Made by a program: the position numbers and the translations under genes
The notes under the pieces: model-generated
The model's input: the letters and a program-made list of their open reading frames with translations, nothing else
Told to the model about the DNA's origin: nothing
Database searches by the model: none
Part shown: piece after piece, positions 6,324-14,231 of the stretch
Position numbering within the stretch: position 1 is the first letter of the stretch
Layout: the number at the start of each line of letters is the position of its first letter
DNA from: UBA11346 sp038203025
GTDB taxonomy: Bacteria; Planctomycetota; UBA11346
Length of the DNA stretch: 21,848 nucleotides
Direction of reading: 5' to 3'
Assembly: GCA_038203025.1 (NCBI GenBank)
Contig: JBBREK010000043.1
Coordinates: 1 to 21,848 of the forward strand

Positions 6324-7225
6324 TGGACCGACGTTCTGTCATGGCCCGCGGTCCAGCCCAGTTCCGCATCGTCACCGACTTCCCGATCGCAACCACGCCG
6401 ACCCCGGCGCTGCCTGGCCGCGCTCTTGCCACCCTGGTCGTCACCCAAGCCAGCGCCTCGCTCTACGACTGCACCCCCGACTGGCGCATCCTGCGGCGGC
6501 GCCAACGCAACGACATGGCCCTGCTGCCGGTGTCGGGCCGTGGGCGCGTGTCGATCGATGGTCGCTGGTTCGCCATCGCCCCGCGCCGGTTGATCTACGC
6601 TGTGCGCGGCAGTTGGCTGCAGGCCGAGGGCGACCTAGCGGCGCCGCCGCGCCTGATCGTCCTGGCGCATCGGGCCGACAGCGGCGGTGGCGTGCCCTTC
6701 GCCATCGCCGCCGGCCTGCCGCAGGCCATCCAGCTGCGCGACGAAGACGGGGTCGAGACGGCGCTGCTCGCCGCCTGCCGCGAGGACGCCCAGCGCACCC
6801 CCGGCTGGCAGGCGCTGATCCAGGCGCAGGTCACCACCGCCCTGGTGGCGACAACGCGGCGGGCCGGAGCCCGCTGCCAGCCGGCGCCAGCAGCGGCCGG
6901 CGGCGCCCTGGCACGGATCAGTCCCGCACTGGCGGTGATGGGCCAGGATCTCGCCCAGCCCATGCCGATCGGCGAGCTGGCCCTGGCCTGTGGCCTGGGC
7001 GCGGTGCAATTCCGTCGCCTGTTCGCCACCGCGATGCGGCGCAGCCCGGTGGCGCATCTACGGCGGCTACGCCTGGCCGAGGCGCAGCGGCTGATCGCTG
7101 GCGGCATGCTGGTGCGCGAGGTGGCCGAGGCGGTCGGCTACCGCTCGACCGCGTGCCTGGATCGGCTGTTTCGCAGCCTCGCCGGCACGACGCCGGGGAA
7201 GTGGCGGAGCGAAGCGGTGCGCTAG
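6323..7225 (+). CDS. AraC-family transcriptional regulator
   Basis: From ATG 6323 this is a 300-residue regulator. The N-terminal half resembles a cupin-like ligand-binding domain (about residues 35-130, including LLPVSGRGRVSIDGRWFAIAP). The C-terminal 95 residues form the double helix-turn-helix DNA-binding domain: first HTH at about 214-232 (MPIGELALACGLGAVQFRRLF), second at about 262-280 (VREVAEAVGYRS), ending LFRSLAGTTPGKWR as in AraC proteins. The start is uncertain. A TTG at 6308 extends the frame, while ATG 6341 would leave the whole upstream direct repeat outside the coding region; no start has a clear ribosome binding site. Its divergent position suggests it controls the corrinoid cassette, perhaps in response to a methylated substrate; this is inferred from context. 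Confidence 0.88.
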   Translation: MDRRSVMARGPAQFRIVTDFPIATTPTPALPGRALATLVVTQASASLYDCTPDWRILRRRQRNDMALLPVSGRGRVSIDGRWFAIAPRRLIYAVRGSWLQAEGDLAAPPRLIVLAHRADSGGGVPFAIAAGLPQAIQLRDEDGVETALLAACREDAQRTPGWQALIQAQVTTALVATTRRAGARCQPAPAAAGGALARISPALAVMGQDLAQPMPIGELALACGLGAVQFRRLFATAMRRSPVAHLRRLRLAEAQRLIAGGMLVREVAEAVGYRSTACLDRLFRSLAGTTPGKWRSEAVR

Positions 7226-7235
7226 CCGGACTCGC

Positions 7236-7255
7236 CGACGAGCTAGAGCTCGTCG
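7236..7255. repeat. Palindrome between convergent araC-family and sppA genes, same family as 1531-1598
   Basis: CGACGAGCTAGAGCTCGTCG is identical to the 20-mer at 1568-1587 except for one of the two central bases, and is followed by GTCCCAGGG where the other copy has CTTCCAGGG. The surrounding bases (GACTC 7229-7233 and GAGTC 7265-7269) extend the symmetry. It lies in the 42-base gap between two convergent genes, where it could act as a bidirectional terminator, but there is no T-run. Confidence 0.8.
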
Positions 7256-7267
7256 GTCCCAGGGGAG

Positions 7268-8965
7268 TCAGCGGATCTCGGGGACCGCCTCAAGCGCCAG
7301 GATCAGCGGGCCGCGACGGGCTTGATCGGCCCACACCGCCAGGCGAGCAGCCCCGGGGACGAACGCTGCAGCATCGACCAGGCCGAGGCGGGCGGCCAGG
7401 CCGCCGCCGCGAGGGAAGCGCTCTAGCGGCAGCGGCGCCGCCTCGTGCGCCAGCTCGCGCACCCGCGCCACCGTGCTGCCCAGGTTGCCCAGACCGTCAG
7501 CGAGACCCTCGGCGATCGCCTGCTCGCCGGTGAAAACGCGACCTTCAGCAAGCTGGTCGACGCGGGCGCGCGGCAGCTTGCGCCGCAGGGCGACGAGGTT
7601 GCGGAAGCGATCATCGACGTCAGCGATCAGGCCGCGGTAGATCGCGGCCTTGGCGTCGTCCCAGGCCCCGGGATGGAAGAGGTCCGCGTGCGGCGAGCCG
7701 AGTTCGACATGGCGCCTGATGCCAAGCAGGCCGATCGCCCCGTCGAGGTCAGGCACCAGGGCGAAGGCGCCGATCGAGCCGGTGATGGTGCTGCGGTGGA
7801 CGCGGATCTCGCGCGCCGCCAGGGCGATCCAGTAGCCGCCGCTGGCGGCGACGCGGTCCATCAGGCAGACCACCGGTTTGGCGCCATCGAGCCGGCGGAC
7901 GGCCTGGTGGATACGGTCGCTGGCCCCAGCGTCGCCACCCGGCGAGTCGAGGCGCAGGACCACCGCCGCCACCCGGCGATCGTCGCGCAGCCGGTCGAAC
8001 AGGGCGACGGTGTCGCCGTCGGCAACCGTCTCGCCGGGCATCGAATGCTCGCCGCCGACGATCGTCCCGGCCAGCTCGACCACCGCCACCGAACGGGCCG
8101 GCCGGGCGCCGTCGTCGCCACCCATCAGCTGGCCCCAAAAGCGCATCATGCCGGCGAGACTGCTGAGATCCGGCGCCTCAGGCCCGAAGCGCAGGCGGCG
8201 CAGCGGCTGCGGCTGGGCGGCGAACCACGCCCCGGGCTCGGCGGCGGCGCTGGCGATGCCCAAGGTGCGCGCAGCCTGGGCGGTCTGCAGGCCGGCCTCC
8301 CGCGCCTTGGACAGGGCGGCGGCGTCGAAGCCGGGCCGCACCGACAGCTGGACCAGGGTGCGGTCGAGGGCGGCGAGCAGTTGGCGGCTCTCGGCGCGGG
8401 CCTGGTCGCTGGGGCCGTCGCGGGTGAACATCTCGGGAGCGGTCTTGAACGGCCCGCTGGCCACCGCGTGAAAGCGCACGCCGACGCGTTCGAGCGCCGG
8501 GGCGAGGTACCAGCTCTCGGCCGCCAGACCGTGGATCGCGGTCAAGCCGCCGTTGACGATGACCACCTCGTCGCAGGCTGCGGCAACGACCAGGGCGGCG
8601 TCCTCGATGCGGTCGATGAGGCAGGCGACGCTGCGGCCGGGGGCGCGCTCGCGCAGCACCGCAGCCAGTTCCTCGGCGGCGGCTAGGCCGGGCCGAAAGC
8701 CGCGCGACAGGTCGAGGACAATGCGGCGTTCCGGCCCACCAAGCGCGTCCCGCAGTTGGGCGGTGGCGTCATGCAGCGACGGCTCGCCGCCACCGAACAG
8801 GCCCTCGGCCGGGCGCAGCGCCAGGTCGCCGGTCAGGGTGACGACGACGGTGCCACGGGCCTCGCCGGCCGCGATGGCCACGCTGACCAGCAGCAGCAGC
8901 AGCAGGCCGATCGCGCGGAACAACGAACGACGAACGACGAACGACGAACCGGGGCAAGGACTCAT
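7268..8965 (-). CDS. sppA: Signal peptide peptidase SppA (67K-type, tandem S49 domains)
   Basis: SppA is a membrane-anchored Ser-Lys protease that digests signal peptides and other membrane-released fragments. The 565-residue protein has an N-terminal hydrophobic anchor (about 17-33, including a run of six Leu encoded by CTG repeats). Two S49 halves follow. The first carries the catalytic Lys174 in SGPFKTAPEMFTRDGPS, equivalent to Lys209 of the E. coli enzyme. The second carries the nucleophile Ser375 in MDRVAASGGYW, preceded by LRLDSPGGDAG. Both catalytic residues are therefore present, as in double-length SppA. The ATG start has AGGGGA about 6 bases upstream and overlaps the stop of the preceding 93-codon gene by 4 bases, which suggests coupled translation. 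Residues 8-15 are encoded by a heptamer tandem repeat that sits before the anchor. Confidence 0.93.
   Translation of the reverse strand: MSPCPGSSFVVRRSLFRAIGLLLLLLVSVAIAAGEARGTVVVTLTGDLALRPAEGLFGGGEPSLHDATAQLRDALGGPERRIVLDLSRGFRPGLAAAEELAAVLRERAPGRSVACLIDRIEDAALVVAAACDEVVIVNGGLTAIHGLAAESWYLAPALERVGVRFHAVASGPFKTAPEMFTRDGPSDQARAESRQLLAALDRTLVQLSVRPGFDAAALSKAREAGLQTAQAARTLGIASAAAEPGAWFAAQPQPLRRLRFGPEAPDLSSLAGMMRFWGQLMGGDDGARPARSVAVVELAGTIVGGEHSMPGETVADGDTVALFDRLRDDRRVAAVVLRLDSPGGDAGASDRIHQAVRRLDGAKPVVCLMDRVAASGGYWIALAAREIRVHRSTITGSIGAFALVPDLDGAIGLLGIRRHVELGSPHADLFHPGAWDDAKAAIYRGLIADVDDRFRNLVALRRKLPRARVDQLAEGRVFTGEQAIAEGLADGLGNLGSTVARVRELAHEAAPLPLERFPRGGGLAARLGLVDAAAFVPGAARLAVWADQARRGPLILALEAVPEIR
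8923..8950. repeat. Heptamer tandem repeat (ACGAACG)x3.9 inside the sppA start region
   Basis: Three perfect copies and one copy with a single mismatch of ACGAACG occupy 28 bases. On the minus strand this reads as repeated GTTCGTC-type units and encodes residues 6-15 of SppA, before the membrane anchor. Gain or loss of one unit would shift the reading frame. Confidence 0.93.
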
Positions 8966-9243
8966 GAGATCCCCTTGCGGGAGAAGGCCCGGGCGATGAC
9001 CCCGCCGAGATGGTCCTGGGCATTGCGCAGATCGGTGTGATCGCCGTGCACAGCGGTAAAGAAGTCGGCGCCCCGGTCGGTGGGTTTGATGCCCACCAGC
9101 ACGAAGGGCATGCCACCGAGGATGATCTGCACGGCCTTGCGCTGCTCCTCGGTAAGGCCATCCGGCCCCTTGGCTTCGCTAACCGGCTCGGCAGCCACGG
9201 GGGCCTTGGCCGCCCCGGGAAAGCGTATGATCTTGTCACTCAT
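8962..9243 (-). CDS. Small conserved-looking protein of unknown function, coupled to sppA
   Basis: I do not recognise this 93-residue product. From ATG 9241-9243 it reads MSDKIIRFPGAAKAP, then an acidic, alanine-rich linker, then a compact C-terminal part (about residues 30-93) containing LTEEQRKAVQIILGGMPFVLVGIKPTD and HTDLRNAQDHLGGVIARAF. No signal peptide or convincing membrane segment is seen, although the GGMPFVLVGI stretch is hydrophobic. Its stop overlaps the sppA start by 4 bases (ATGA), so the two are probably translated together. The open frame continues upstream to 9426, but that part is low-complexity and includes an octamer tandem repeat, so the shorter start is preferred. No strong Shine-Dalgarno sequence is visible. 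It could be an accessory or unrelated cytoplasmic protein; no function is proposed. Confidence 0.65.
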   Translation of the reverse strand: MSDKIIRFPGAAKAPVAAEPVSEAKGPDGLTEEQRKAVQIILGGMPFVLVGIKPTDRGADFFTAVHGDHTDLRNAQDHLGGVIARAFSRKGIS

Positions 9244-9443
9244 ACCAGCACGGTGACCACCCGAACAGTCATGCAACCCCGACGCCCGGACGACCAGACG
9301 GCCAGACGACCGGACGTTCTCCCGGTGACACACACGTACCCCCCCCGCCTTCCGCGCCCCTTGGTCGATGGCGGCCCGGACGCTAGCGTGGCCATTCGCC
9401 CCGGCTTCGCGCCGGCACGCATCCACCCGTGGGGATAGACGTT
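9244..9443. promoter_or_regulatory. Divergent intergenic region upstream of the pilus-like operon
   Basis: These 200 bases separate the minus-strand 93-codon gene from the plus-strand pilus-like operon and must hold promoters for both. A weak plus-strand candidate is TTGGTC (9361-9366), 17 bases, TAGCGT (9384-9389), with 3 of 6 consensus matches in each box. A small hairpin (CCGGC 9401-9405 with GCCGG 9411-9415) would lie in the leader. GGGGA (9431-9435) is a ribosome binding site for ATG 9444. Confidence 0.35.
9286..9317. repeat. Degenerate octamer tandem repeat, four units
   Basis: CCGGACGA, CCAGACGG, CCAGACGA and CCGGACGT follow head to tail, each differing from the next at one to three positions. 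It lies in the divergent promoter region, 42-74 bases upstream of the minus-strand gene start. It looks like a decayed short tandem repeat rather than a CRISPR or regulatory array. Confidence 0.75.
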
Positions 9444-11258
9444 ATGGACAGCCATCCGGTCGCCTGGGGCCTCGACATCGGGCACTCGTCGATCAAGGCG
9501 GTCAAGCTGTCGCGCAGCGGCGACGGCGTGACGGTCCTGGGTTACGCCATCGAGCCGATCACCGTCCCCGAGGGCGGCGACCGCGATGCGGCGGTCACCT
9601 CCGCCCTGCAGGCGATCGTCGCCCGCGAAGAGTTCGGCAGCACGCCGGTCTACGCTGCGATCAGCGGACGGCAGGTCTTCTCCCGCGCCGTCAACGTGCC
9701 GGTGATCAACCAGAAGCGCATGCACGCAATGGTCGAGCTGGAGGCCAAGCAGCAGATCCCCGGCAATTTCGACGAGGTCGAGTGGGGCTACCACAGTTCG
9801 CCGGCAGCCGACGGCTCGTCGCTCGACGTCGCCCTGTTCGCGGTCAAACGCGAGATCATCGAGCAGCTCATCGCCAAGTGCAAGTCGGTCAGCCTTAACC
9901 TGGCCGGCGTCTCGGTGCCGTCGCTCGCCCTCTACAACTTCATCAAGTTCGACCAGCAGTTCCCCGACGGCGAAGCGGTGATCATCCTCGACGTCGGCGC
10001 CGACAACACCGACCTGGTGGTCTACCAGGCCGACCAGCTGTGGATGCGCTCGCTGCCGGTCTCAGGCAACGACATCACCCAGGTCTTCGCCAAAAAGTTC
10101 CGCGTCAGCATCGGCGAGGCGGAAACGCTCAAGCGCCAGGTCGGCGACAGCCGCCAGGCCGAGAAGATCATCAAGGTGATCGAAAGCGGCCTCACCGAGC
10201 TGGTCAGCGAGATCAACCGCAGCCTCGGCTTCTACCGCACCCAGAACGCCACCGCCACGCTCGACAACCTGGTCATCTCCGGCAACACCTTCCGCCTGCC
10301 CGGCCTGCCCGAGTACATGGCCGAGAAGCTGCGCCTGACCATCAACATCCTTGAGGACCTCGACCGCATCCAGGTCGCCAGTGGCCTAGACCGCACCCAC
10401 TTCATGCAGGACCTGCAGGCGCTCGGCGTCGCCATGGGCCTGGGCCTGCAGGCCACCGGGGTGTCGCGCGCCGACGTCAACCTCATGCCCAGCGGCATGC
10501 AGACCGAGCGCATCCTGGCGCAGAAGAAGTGGGCAGCCATCGCCGCCATCGGCCTGCTCGGCGCCACCATGTGGATCGACTACGCCGTCGCCAGCAGCGC
10601 CGCCGACACCAACGCCCGCCTGGCCGAGAAGGTGACGCGCTACGCCAAGGACAACAGCGAACGCATGAAGGACTCGCGGGCGGTGCTGGAGAAGGTCCAG
10701 CAGCTGGCGCCGCAGCTCGCCTCCTTCGACATGGTCGGGGCCAACCAGGGCCTCACCCATGCCGTCCTCGCCAGCGTCATCGGGGCGGTGCAGGACATCG
10801 TGCGCAATCCCGGTTATCGTCCGCCCACACCAACCCTGCCATCGATCGCCGAGACCACCCCGCCCCTGCAAGGCGCCTACCTGCGCAAGGTCGAATTCGT
10901 CGAACCGACGGGCGGTGGTGATCCGTTCCGTCCCCTGGCGATGCCGCGCCTCGTCACCGTACAGATCGACATCCCGGCTGGCAGCAGCCAGGGCGAGGTG
11001 CGTTCGGCTCTGCTGAAATCCCTGCGCGACCTGCCCCTGCCAGCCCACCTGCAGGATCTCAGCAAGGCGCCGACCCTGTTCTCCGACGTGCAAGCCACCG
11101 CCGACATCGAAGGCACGGTCAGCTGGTACTATCTCGACCGCGACCGCCTCGACGAGAACGGCAGTCTCAAGCCGATCGAAGAGAAGAAGACGCTGGCCAC
11201 CAGCACCACCACCTACACCTGCACCATCGCCGCCGTCGGCGGGGAGGCCGCCAAGTGA
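9444..11258 (+). CDS. pilM: PilM-PilN fusion, type IV pilus-like assembly platform protein
   Basis: The first 340 residues are a PilM-type actin-like ATPase domain: GLDIGHSSIKAVKL (9-22), AISGRQVFSRAVNVP, the second phosphate motif DVGADNTDLVVY (183-194) and VISGNTFRLPGL (277-288). PilM normally binds a short cytoplasmic peptide, INLLP, at the N-terminus of the separate protein PilN. Here the same chain continues with an equivalent peptide, ADVNLMPSGM (343-352), a membrane span (about 362-384), a helical coiled-coil stretch (385-425) and a periplasmic C-terminal domain (to 604). It therefore appears to be a natural PilM-PilN fusion linking cytoplasmic ring to periplasm. ATG 9444 is chosen over GTG 9429 because GGGGA lies 8 bases before it. 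It is the first gene of the operon, and its TGA overlaps the next start by 4 bases. Confidence 0.88.
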   Translation: MDSHPVAWGLDIGHSSIKAVKLSRSGDGVTVLGYAIEPITVPEGGDRDAAVTSALQAIVAREEFGSTPVYAAISGRQVFSRAVNVPVINQKRMHAMVELEAKQQIPGNFDEVEWGYHSSPAADGSSLDVALFAVKREIIEQLIAKCKSVSLNLAGVSVPSLALYNFIKFDQQFPDGEAVIILDVGADNTDLVVYQADQLWMRSLPVSGNDITQVFAKKFRVSIGEAETLKRQVGDSRQAEKIIKVIESGLTELVSEINRSLGFYRTQNATATLDNLVISGNTFRLPGLPEYMAEKLRLTINILEDLDRIQVASGLDRTHFMQDLQALGVAMGLGLQATGVSRADVNLMPSGMQTERILAQKKWAAIAAIGLLGATMWIDYAVASSAADTNARLAEKVTRYAKDNSERMKDSRAVLEKVQQLAPQLASFDMVGANQGLTHAVLASVIGAVQDIVRNPGYRPPTPTLPSIAETTPPLQGAYLRKVEFVEPTGGGDPFRPLAMPRLVTVQIDIPAGSSQGEVRSALLKSLRDLPLPAHLQDLSKAPTLFSDVQATADIEGTVSWYYLDRDRLDENGSLKPIEEKKTLATSTTTYTCTIAAVGGEAAK

Positions 11259-12370
11259 GGCATCTCTTCTGGATCATCAGCGGCACCGTCCTCGTCGCCC
11301 TGCTCGTCACCTGGTTCATTATCGTGCCGACCGACGAGGCCCGCGCCTCGAAGACCAAGCTTGATCAGCAATCCAAGGAACTGAACCAACTCGAGCAGCG
11401 CGCCGACCGTGGCGACCCGCAGGGCGTGTTCGACGCCGAGAACGCGGCTGACACCCAGCGCCTGGCCGACGAATACCTGATCACCGGCAGCTGGCTGCAG
11501 GTGCTGAATCCGCACGTCGTGAAGTACGAAAAACAGCTTGCCGACATCCGCACGCAGCTGCTCGGCCGCGGCAACTGGCTGAGCAAGTCGGTCGCCCCGA
11601 CCTCCAATGTGCTCGAGTGGTACAGCGCCTACATCGCCGCCAGCGAGGCCCTGGTCGCCCGGCTGCGCGAGGCCGGCTGCCTCAAGCGCGCTCCCGAGGA
11701 CGAGGAGAAGAGCGCCAGTGGCGAAAGCCCGACGACGGTGCGCCTGTCCGCCGGCCTCTACACCAAGTCGGGCAGCTTCCCCGAGCCGCGCGAGCACCCG
11801 CAGCTAACCTCCCGGCTGCGCGCCATGGAGATGATCACCGACCGGCTGATCGCCGCGCGCATCGCCATCGCCGACAGCCCGGTGGTCGGACCGACCGGGC
11901 GCAGCGATGATCGCGCCCGCTCCAGCGCCATGATCGGCAACGTCGAATGGGTCGGCGGCGGCATGACCGTCGGCAGCGAGGCCGCCGGCGGTCTGCGGCC
12001 GCTGGCCACGGCGGTGCGCGGCCAACTGCAAGCGCGATCGCTCGGCCTGCGACTGACGCTCAACGGTTCGGTCAGCGCCCTGCTCGCCGTTTCGGCCGCC
12101 CTCGAACGGAACGCCGACGCCGACCGTCCCCTGATCGCCATCACCGCAGCCAACCTGGGACGGCGCGAGAACGGTCTGGCCGGCGAACGCTACGATGTCG
12201 CCGGCGATTCCGCCCAACTGGTGCTGTCCGTCGAGGTCATCACCTTCGCCGAGTCGACCGGCGAGACGCCGATCGACGCCAACGGCATGCCCGGCGGCAT
12301 GCCGAGCTTCCCCGGCATGATGCCACCCGGCGCGCCTGGCGGACCCCCGCCCTTCCTGGAAGGCAACTGA
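11255..12370 (+). CDS. PilO-like single-span pilus assembly protein
   Basis: The 371-residue product has a very short cytoplasmic N-terminus and one membrane segment (about residues 4-24). A predicted coiled coil rich in Lys, Gln and Glu follows (about 30-55), then a periplasmic domain. Topology, position after the PilM-PilN fusion and 4-nt overlap fit a PilO-like subunit, which in type IV pili pairs with PilN in the periplasm and links to the secretin. Sequence similarity to PilO is not obvious, and assignment rests on layout; the single-span Amuc_1100-type pilus-like protein of Akkermansia is a comparable case from memory. The last 35 residues are rich in Pro, Gly and Met (PGGMPSFPGMMPPGAPGG). 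The GTG start has GGGGAGG 7 bases upstream. Confidence 0.65.
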   Translation: MRHLFWIISGTVLVALLVTWFIIVPTDEARASKTKLDQQSKELNQLEQRADRGDPQGVFDAENAADTQRLADEYLITGSWLQVLNPHVVKYEKQLADIRTQLLGRGNWLSKSVAPTSNVLEWYSAYIAASEALVARLREAGCLKRAPEDEEKSASGESPTTVRLSAGLYTKSGSFPEPREHPQLTSRLRAMEMITDRLIAARIAIADSPVVGPTGRSDDRARSSAMIGNVEWVGGGMTVGSEAAGGLRPLATAVRGQLQARSLGLRLTLNGSVSALLAVSAALERNADADRPLIAITAANLGRRENGLAGERYDVAGDSAQLVLSVEVITFAESTGETPIDANGMPGGMPSFPGMMPPGAPGGPPPFLEGN

Positions 12371-12371
12371 C

Positions 12372-14231
12372 ATGAGTGCCAAGACCTTCCTGATCGCCCA
12401 TGGCGAGAAGTTCGTGCTCACCGCCGTCGCCGGTGGCTGCGCCCTGGTGCTGTGGGGGACGATCGACGATCCGACCATCCGACCGAAGCAGGACCAGCAG
12501 CAGATCGAGGCGATCAACGCCAAGATCGATGCCGTGTTCAAAAAGCAGAGTCCGCCGGTGATGAAGGAGCCGCGCCCCTACCTCGACCAGCTGCTGGCCC
12601 GGGTCGGTGAATCGGCGCCGATGACCCCGACCATGGCTTGGCTGACCAATCCGCCGGACAAAGGGCGCATCGTCGGTGGGGAAGGCCTGTATCTGTACGT
12701 CTACCAGGTGCTGCCACCCACAGTCAGCATCGCCGACGCGATCGGCTCGCTGAACATCACCGTTGCCGCGCCCGACAGCAGCACGGAAGGGGCGGGTAGG
12801 CGCATCTCCAGCGAGCCGGAACGTCGCTGGCGCCGCGAGGACAAGGGCACGGTCGAGAACACCGGCCGCGAGTTGGGCCTGCAGGTCGAGATCAAGATCG
12901 GCGACAACGAGTGGAAGCCGCTGGCCCTGCCCGGCGCCAGCACCGACGGGGTCCTGCCCCTGGCTGCGATCCCCGCGACGGCATTGACCATCCCCACCCC
13001 CGAACCCTGGCAGAAGCACAAGCTGCGCGCCCGGGTGATCGCCGCCGCCACCGCCCTGGACCTCGACGCCAACCTACCGGAACGGCCGAAGCAGAGCGTG
13101 CTGGTCTATCCGGGACACGCCTCCGCTGGGCCGACCGAAGACCAGACTGTGCTCGACAAGGCCCTGACCCAGGTGAAGGCCAAGAGCGGAGCATTCTACA
13201 AGGCCCTGCTGCGCCCGGTATCAGGTCCGCTGCCGGCCGACAGCAAGCTGGAACCGGGCGAGAAGCTGTTCCTTGGCCCCTGGTGCACCCCGGCCGAGAC
13301 CGAGACCACGGCCAGCGTGCGCTTCGCCCTGGTCGGCCTCAGTACCGCCAGCCTGCCAGAGGATCCGACCAAGTTCCACGACGTTGGCCGCTTCCTGCTG
13401 CTGCGCCTGTTCGAACAGGACGGCGACCGCAAATGGATGGAGAAGCCGCTGGAAGAGCGCTTCGGCGTCGGCGACGTCCTCGGTCTTAAAGAGGTCGTCA
13501 TCCCTAACCCGTTCCAGACCGACACGAAGATCAAGGTCAACCTCGACACCCCCTTCGTGGTCGACAAGCTGATCAAGGACCAGAAGCGGGTGCTGTACTG
13601 GATGGTGAAGCCGGTGTCGCGCAAAGGTGGCGGCAGGGCCCGCGACCTCGCCTTGGACAGCAAGGAGGTCAAGACCGACATCGTGGTGCTGAAGAACCCC
13701 GAAACCGGCAGCGAGCTGACCCTGACCAAGCTGATCAACATCATCCCGCCGACCAGTCGGCCGGACCTGTTGATTTACCCCCACCGCATGGCGGCGTACA
13801 TTGAGAAAGACGAGTTCACCAAGGCGCCCAGCGAGTTCCGCCAGTGGGGCCTGATCCCCGAGACGCCCAAGGCCTATGCCCCCGGCACCGGCCCGCTCGA
13901 GGAACTGCACAAGCAGAAGATCGACGAGGGCGCCCTGGACAAGGCCAGCTACGTCACCGATACGCCGTACTACGTCTTCCCGGACGGCCGCATCGCCTGG
14001 TGGGAACTGGTCGAGAACAGCCTGAAGGTGTTCGATCCCGAAGACGTCATGGCAGCGAAGGACGTCGCCCCGGCGGCCATCACACCCGAGGCCCAGCCCC
14101 CGGCCCCGAACACCCCGCATGGCCGCAAGACCGGCGCCCATGGCGGCGAACCGGAACCGATGCAGCCGGGCGTGCCGCCGCCAGGCATGCAGCCGCCGGG
14201 CATGCCGCCGGGCATGCCGCCGAGGCGCTAG
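12372..14231 (+). CDS. Unrecognised membrane-anchored component of the pilus-like operon
   Basis: I do not recognise this 619-residue protein. It has a short basic N-terminus and one hydrophobic segment (about residues 13-30), so most of it is probably periplasmic. The body contains two similar-looking beta-rich regions: one around residues 95-240 (LYLYVYQVLPP, LGLQVEIKIGDNEWKPL, KHKLRARVIAAA) and a later one around 400-490 (VLYWMVKPVSRK). The tail is Pro-, Ala- and Met-rich and ends in PPGMQPPGMPPGMPPRR, with three near-identical 12-base units at 14184-14221. It starts 1 base after the PilO-like stop, with GGAAGG 8 bases upstream, so it is clearly part of the operon. By position it could take the role of PilP, bridging PilN/PilO to the secretin, but its length and sequence do not resemble PilP. 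Confidence 0.7.
   Translation: MSAKTFLIAHGEKFVLTAVAGGCALVLWGTIDDPTIRPKQDQQQIEAINAKIDAVFKKQSPPVMKEPRPYLDQLLARVGESAPMTPTMAWLTNPPDKGRIVGGEGLYLYVYQVLPPTVSIADAIGSLNITVAAPDSSTEGAGRRISSEPERRWRREDKGTVENTGRELGLQVEIKIGDNEWKPLALPGASTDGVLPLAAIPATALTIPTPEPWQKHKLRARVIAAATALDLDANLPERPKQSVLVYPGHASAGPTEDQTVLDKALTQVKAKSGAFYKALLRPVSGPLPADSKLEPGEKLFLGPWCTPAETETTASVRFALVGLSTASLPEDPTKFHDVGRFLLLRLFEQDGDRKWMEKPLEERFGVGDVLGLKEVVIPNPFQTDTKIKVNLDTPFVVDKLIKDQKRVLYWMVKPVSRKGGGRARDLALDSKEVKTDIVVLKNPETGSELTLTKLINIIPPTSRPDLLIYPHRMAAYIEKDEFTKAPSEFRQWGLIPETPKAYAPGTGPLEELHKQKIDEGALDKASYVTDTPYYVFPDGRIAWWELVENSLKVFDPEDVMAAKDVAPAAITPEAQPPAPNTPHGRKTGAHGGEPEPMQPGVPPPGMQPPGMPPGMPPRR

Noticed and set aside
7445..8686. Plus-strand open frame of 413 codons opposite sppA
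   Set aside because: It is the mirror of SppA, whose catalytic Lys174 and Ser375 motifs are intact.
9286..9317. Possible CRISPR-like or operator array
   Set aside because: Units are only 8 bases, have no spacers and are imperfect, so it is a decayed tandem repeat.
9244..9426. N-terminal extension of the 93-codon gene
   Set aside because: It translates the octamer repeat and promoter region and has no protein-like features.
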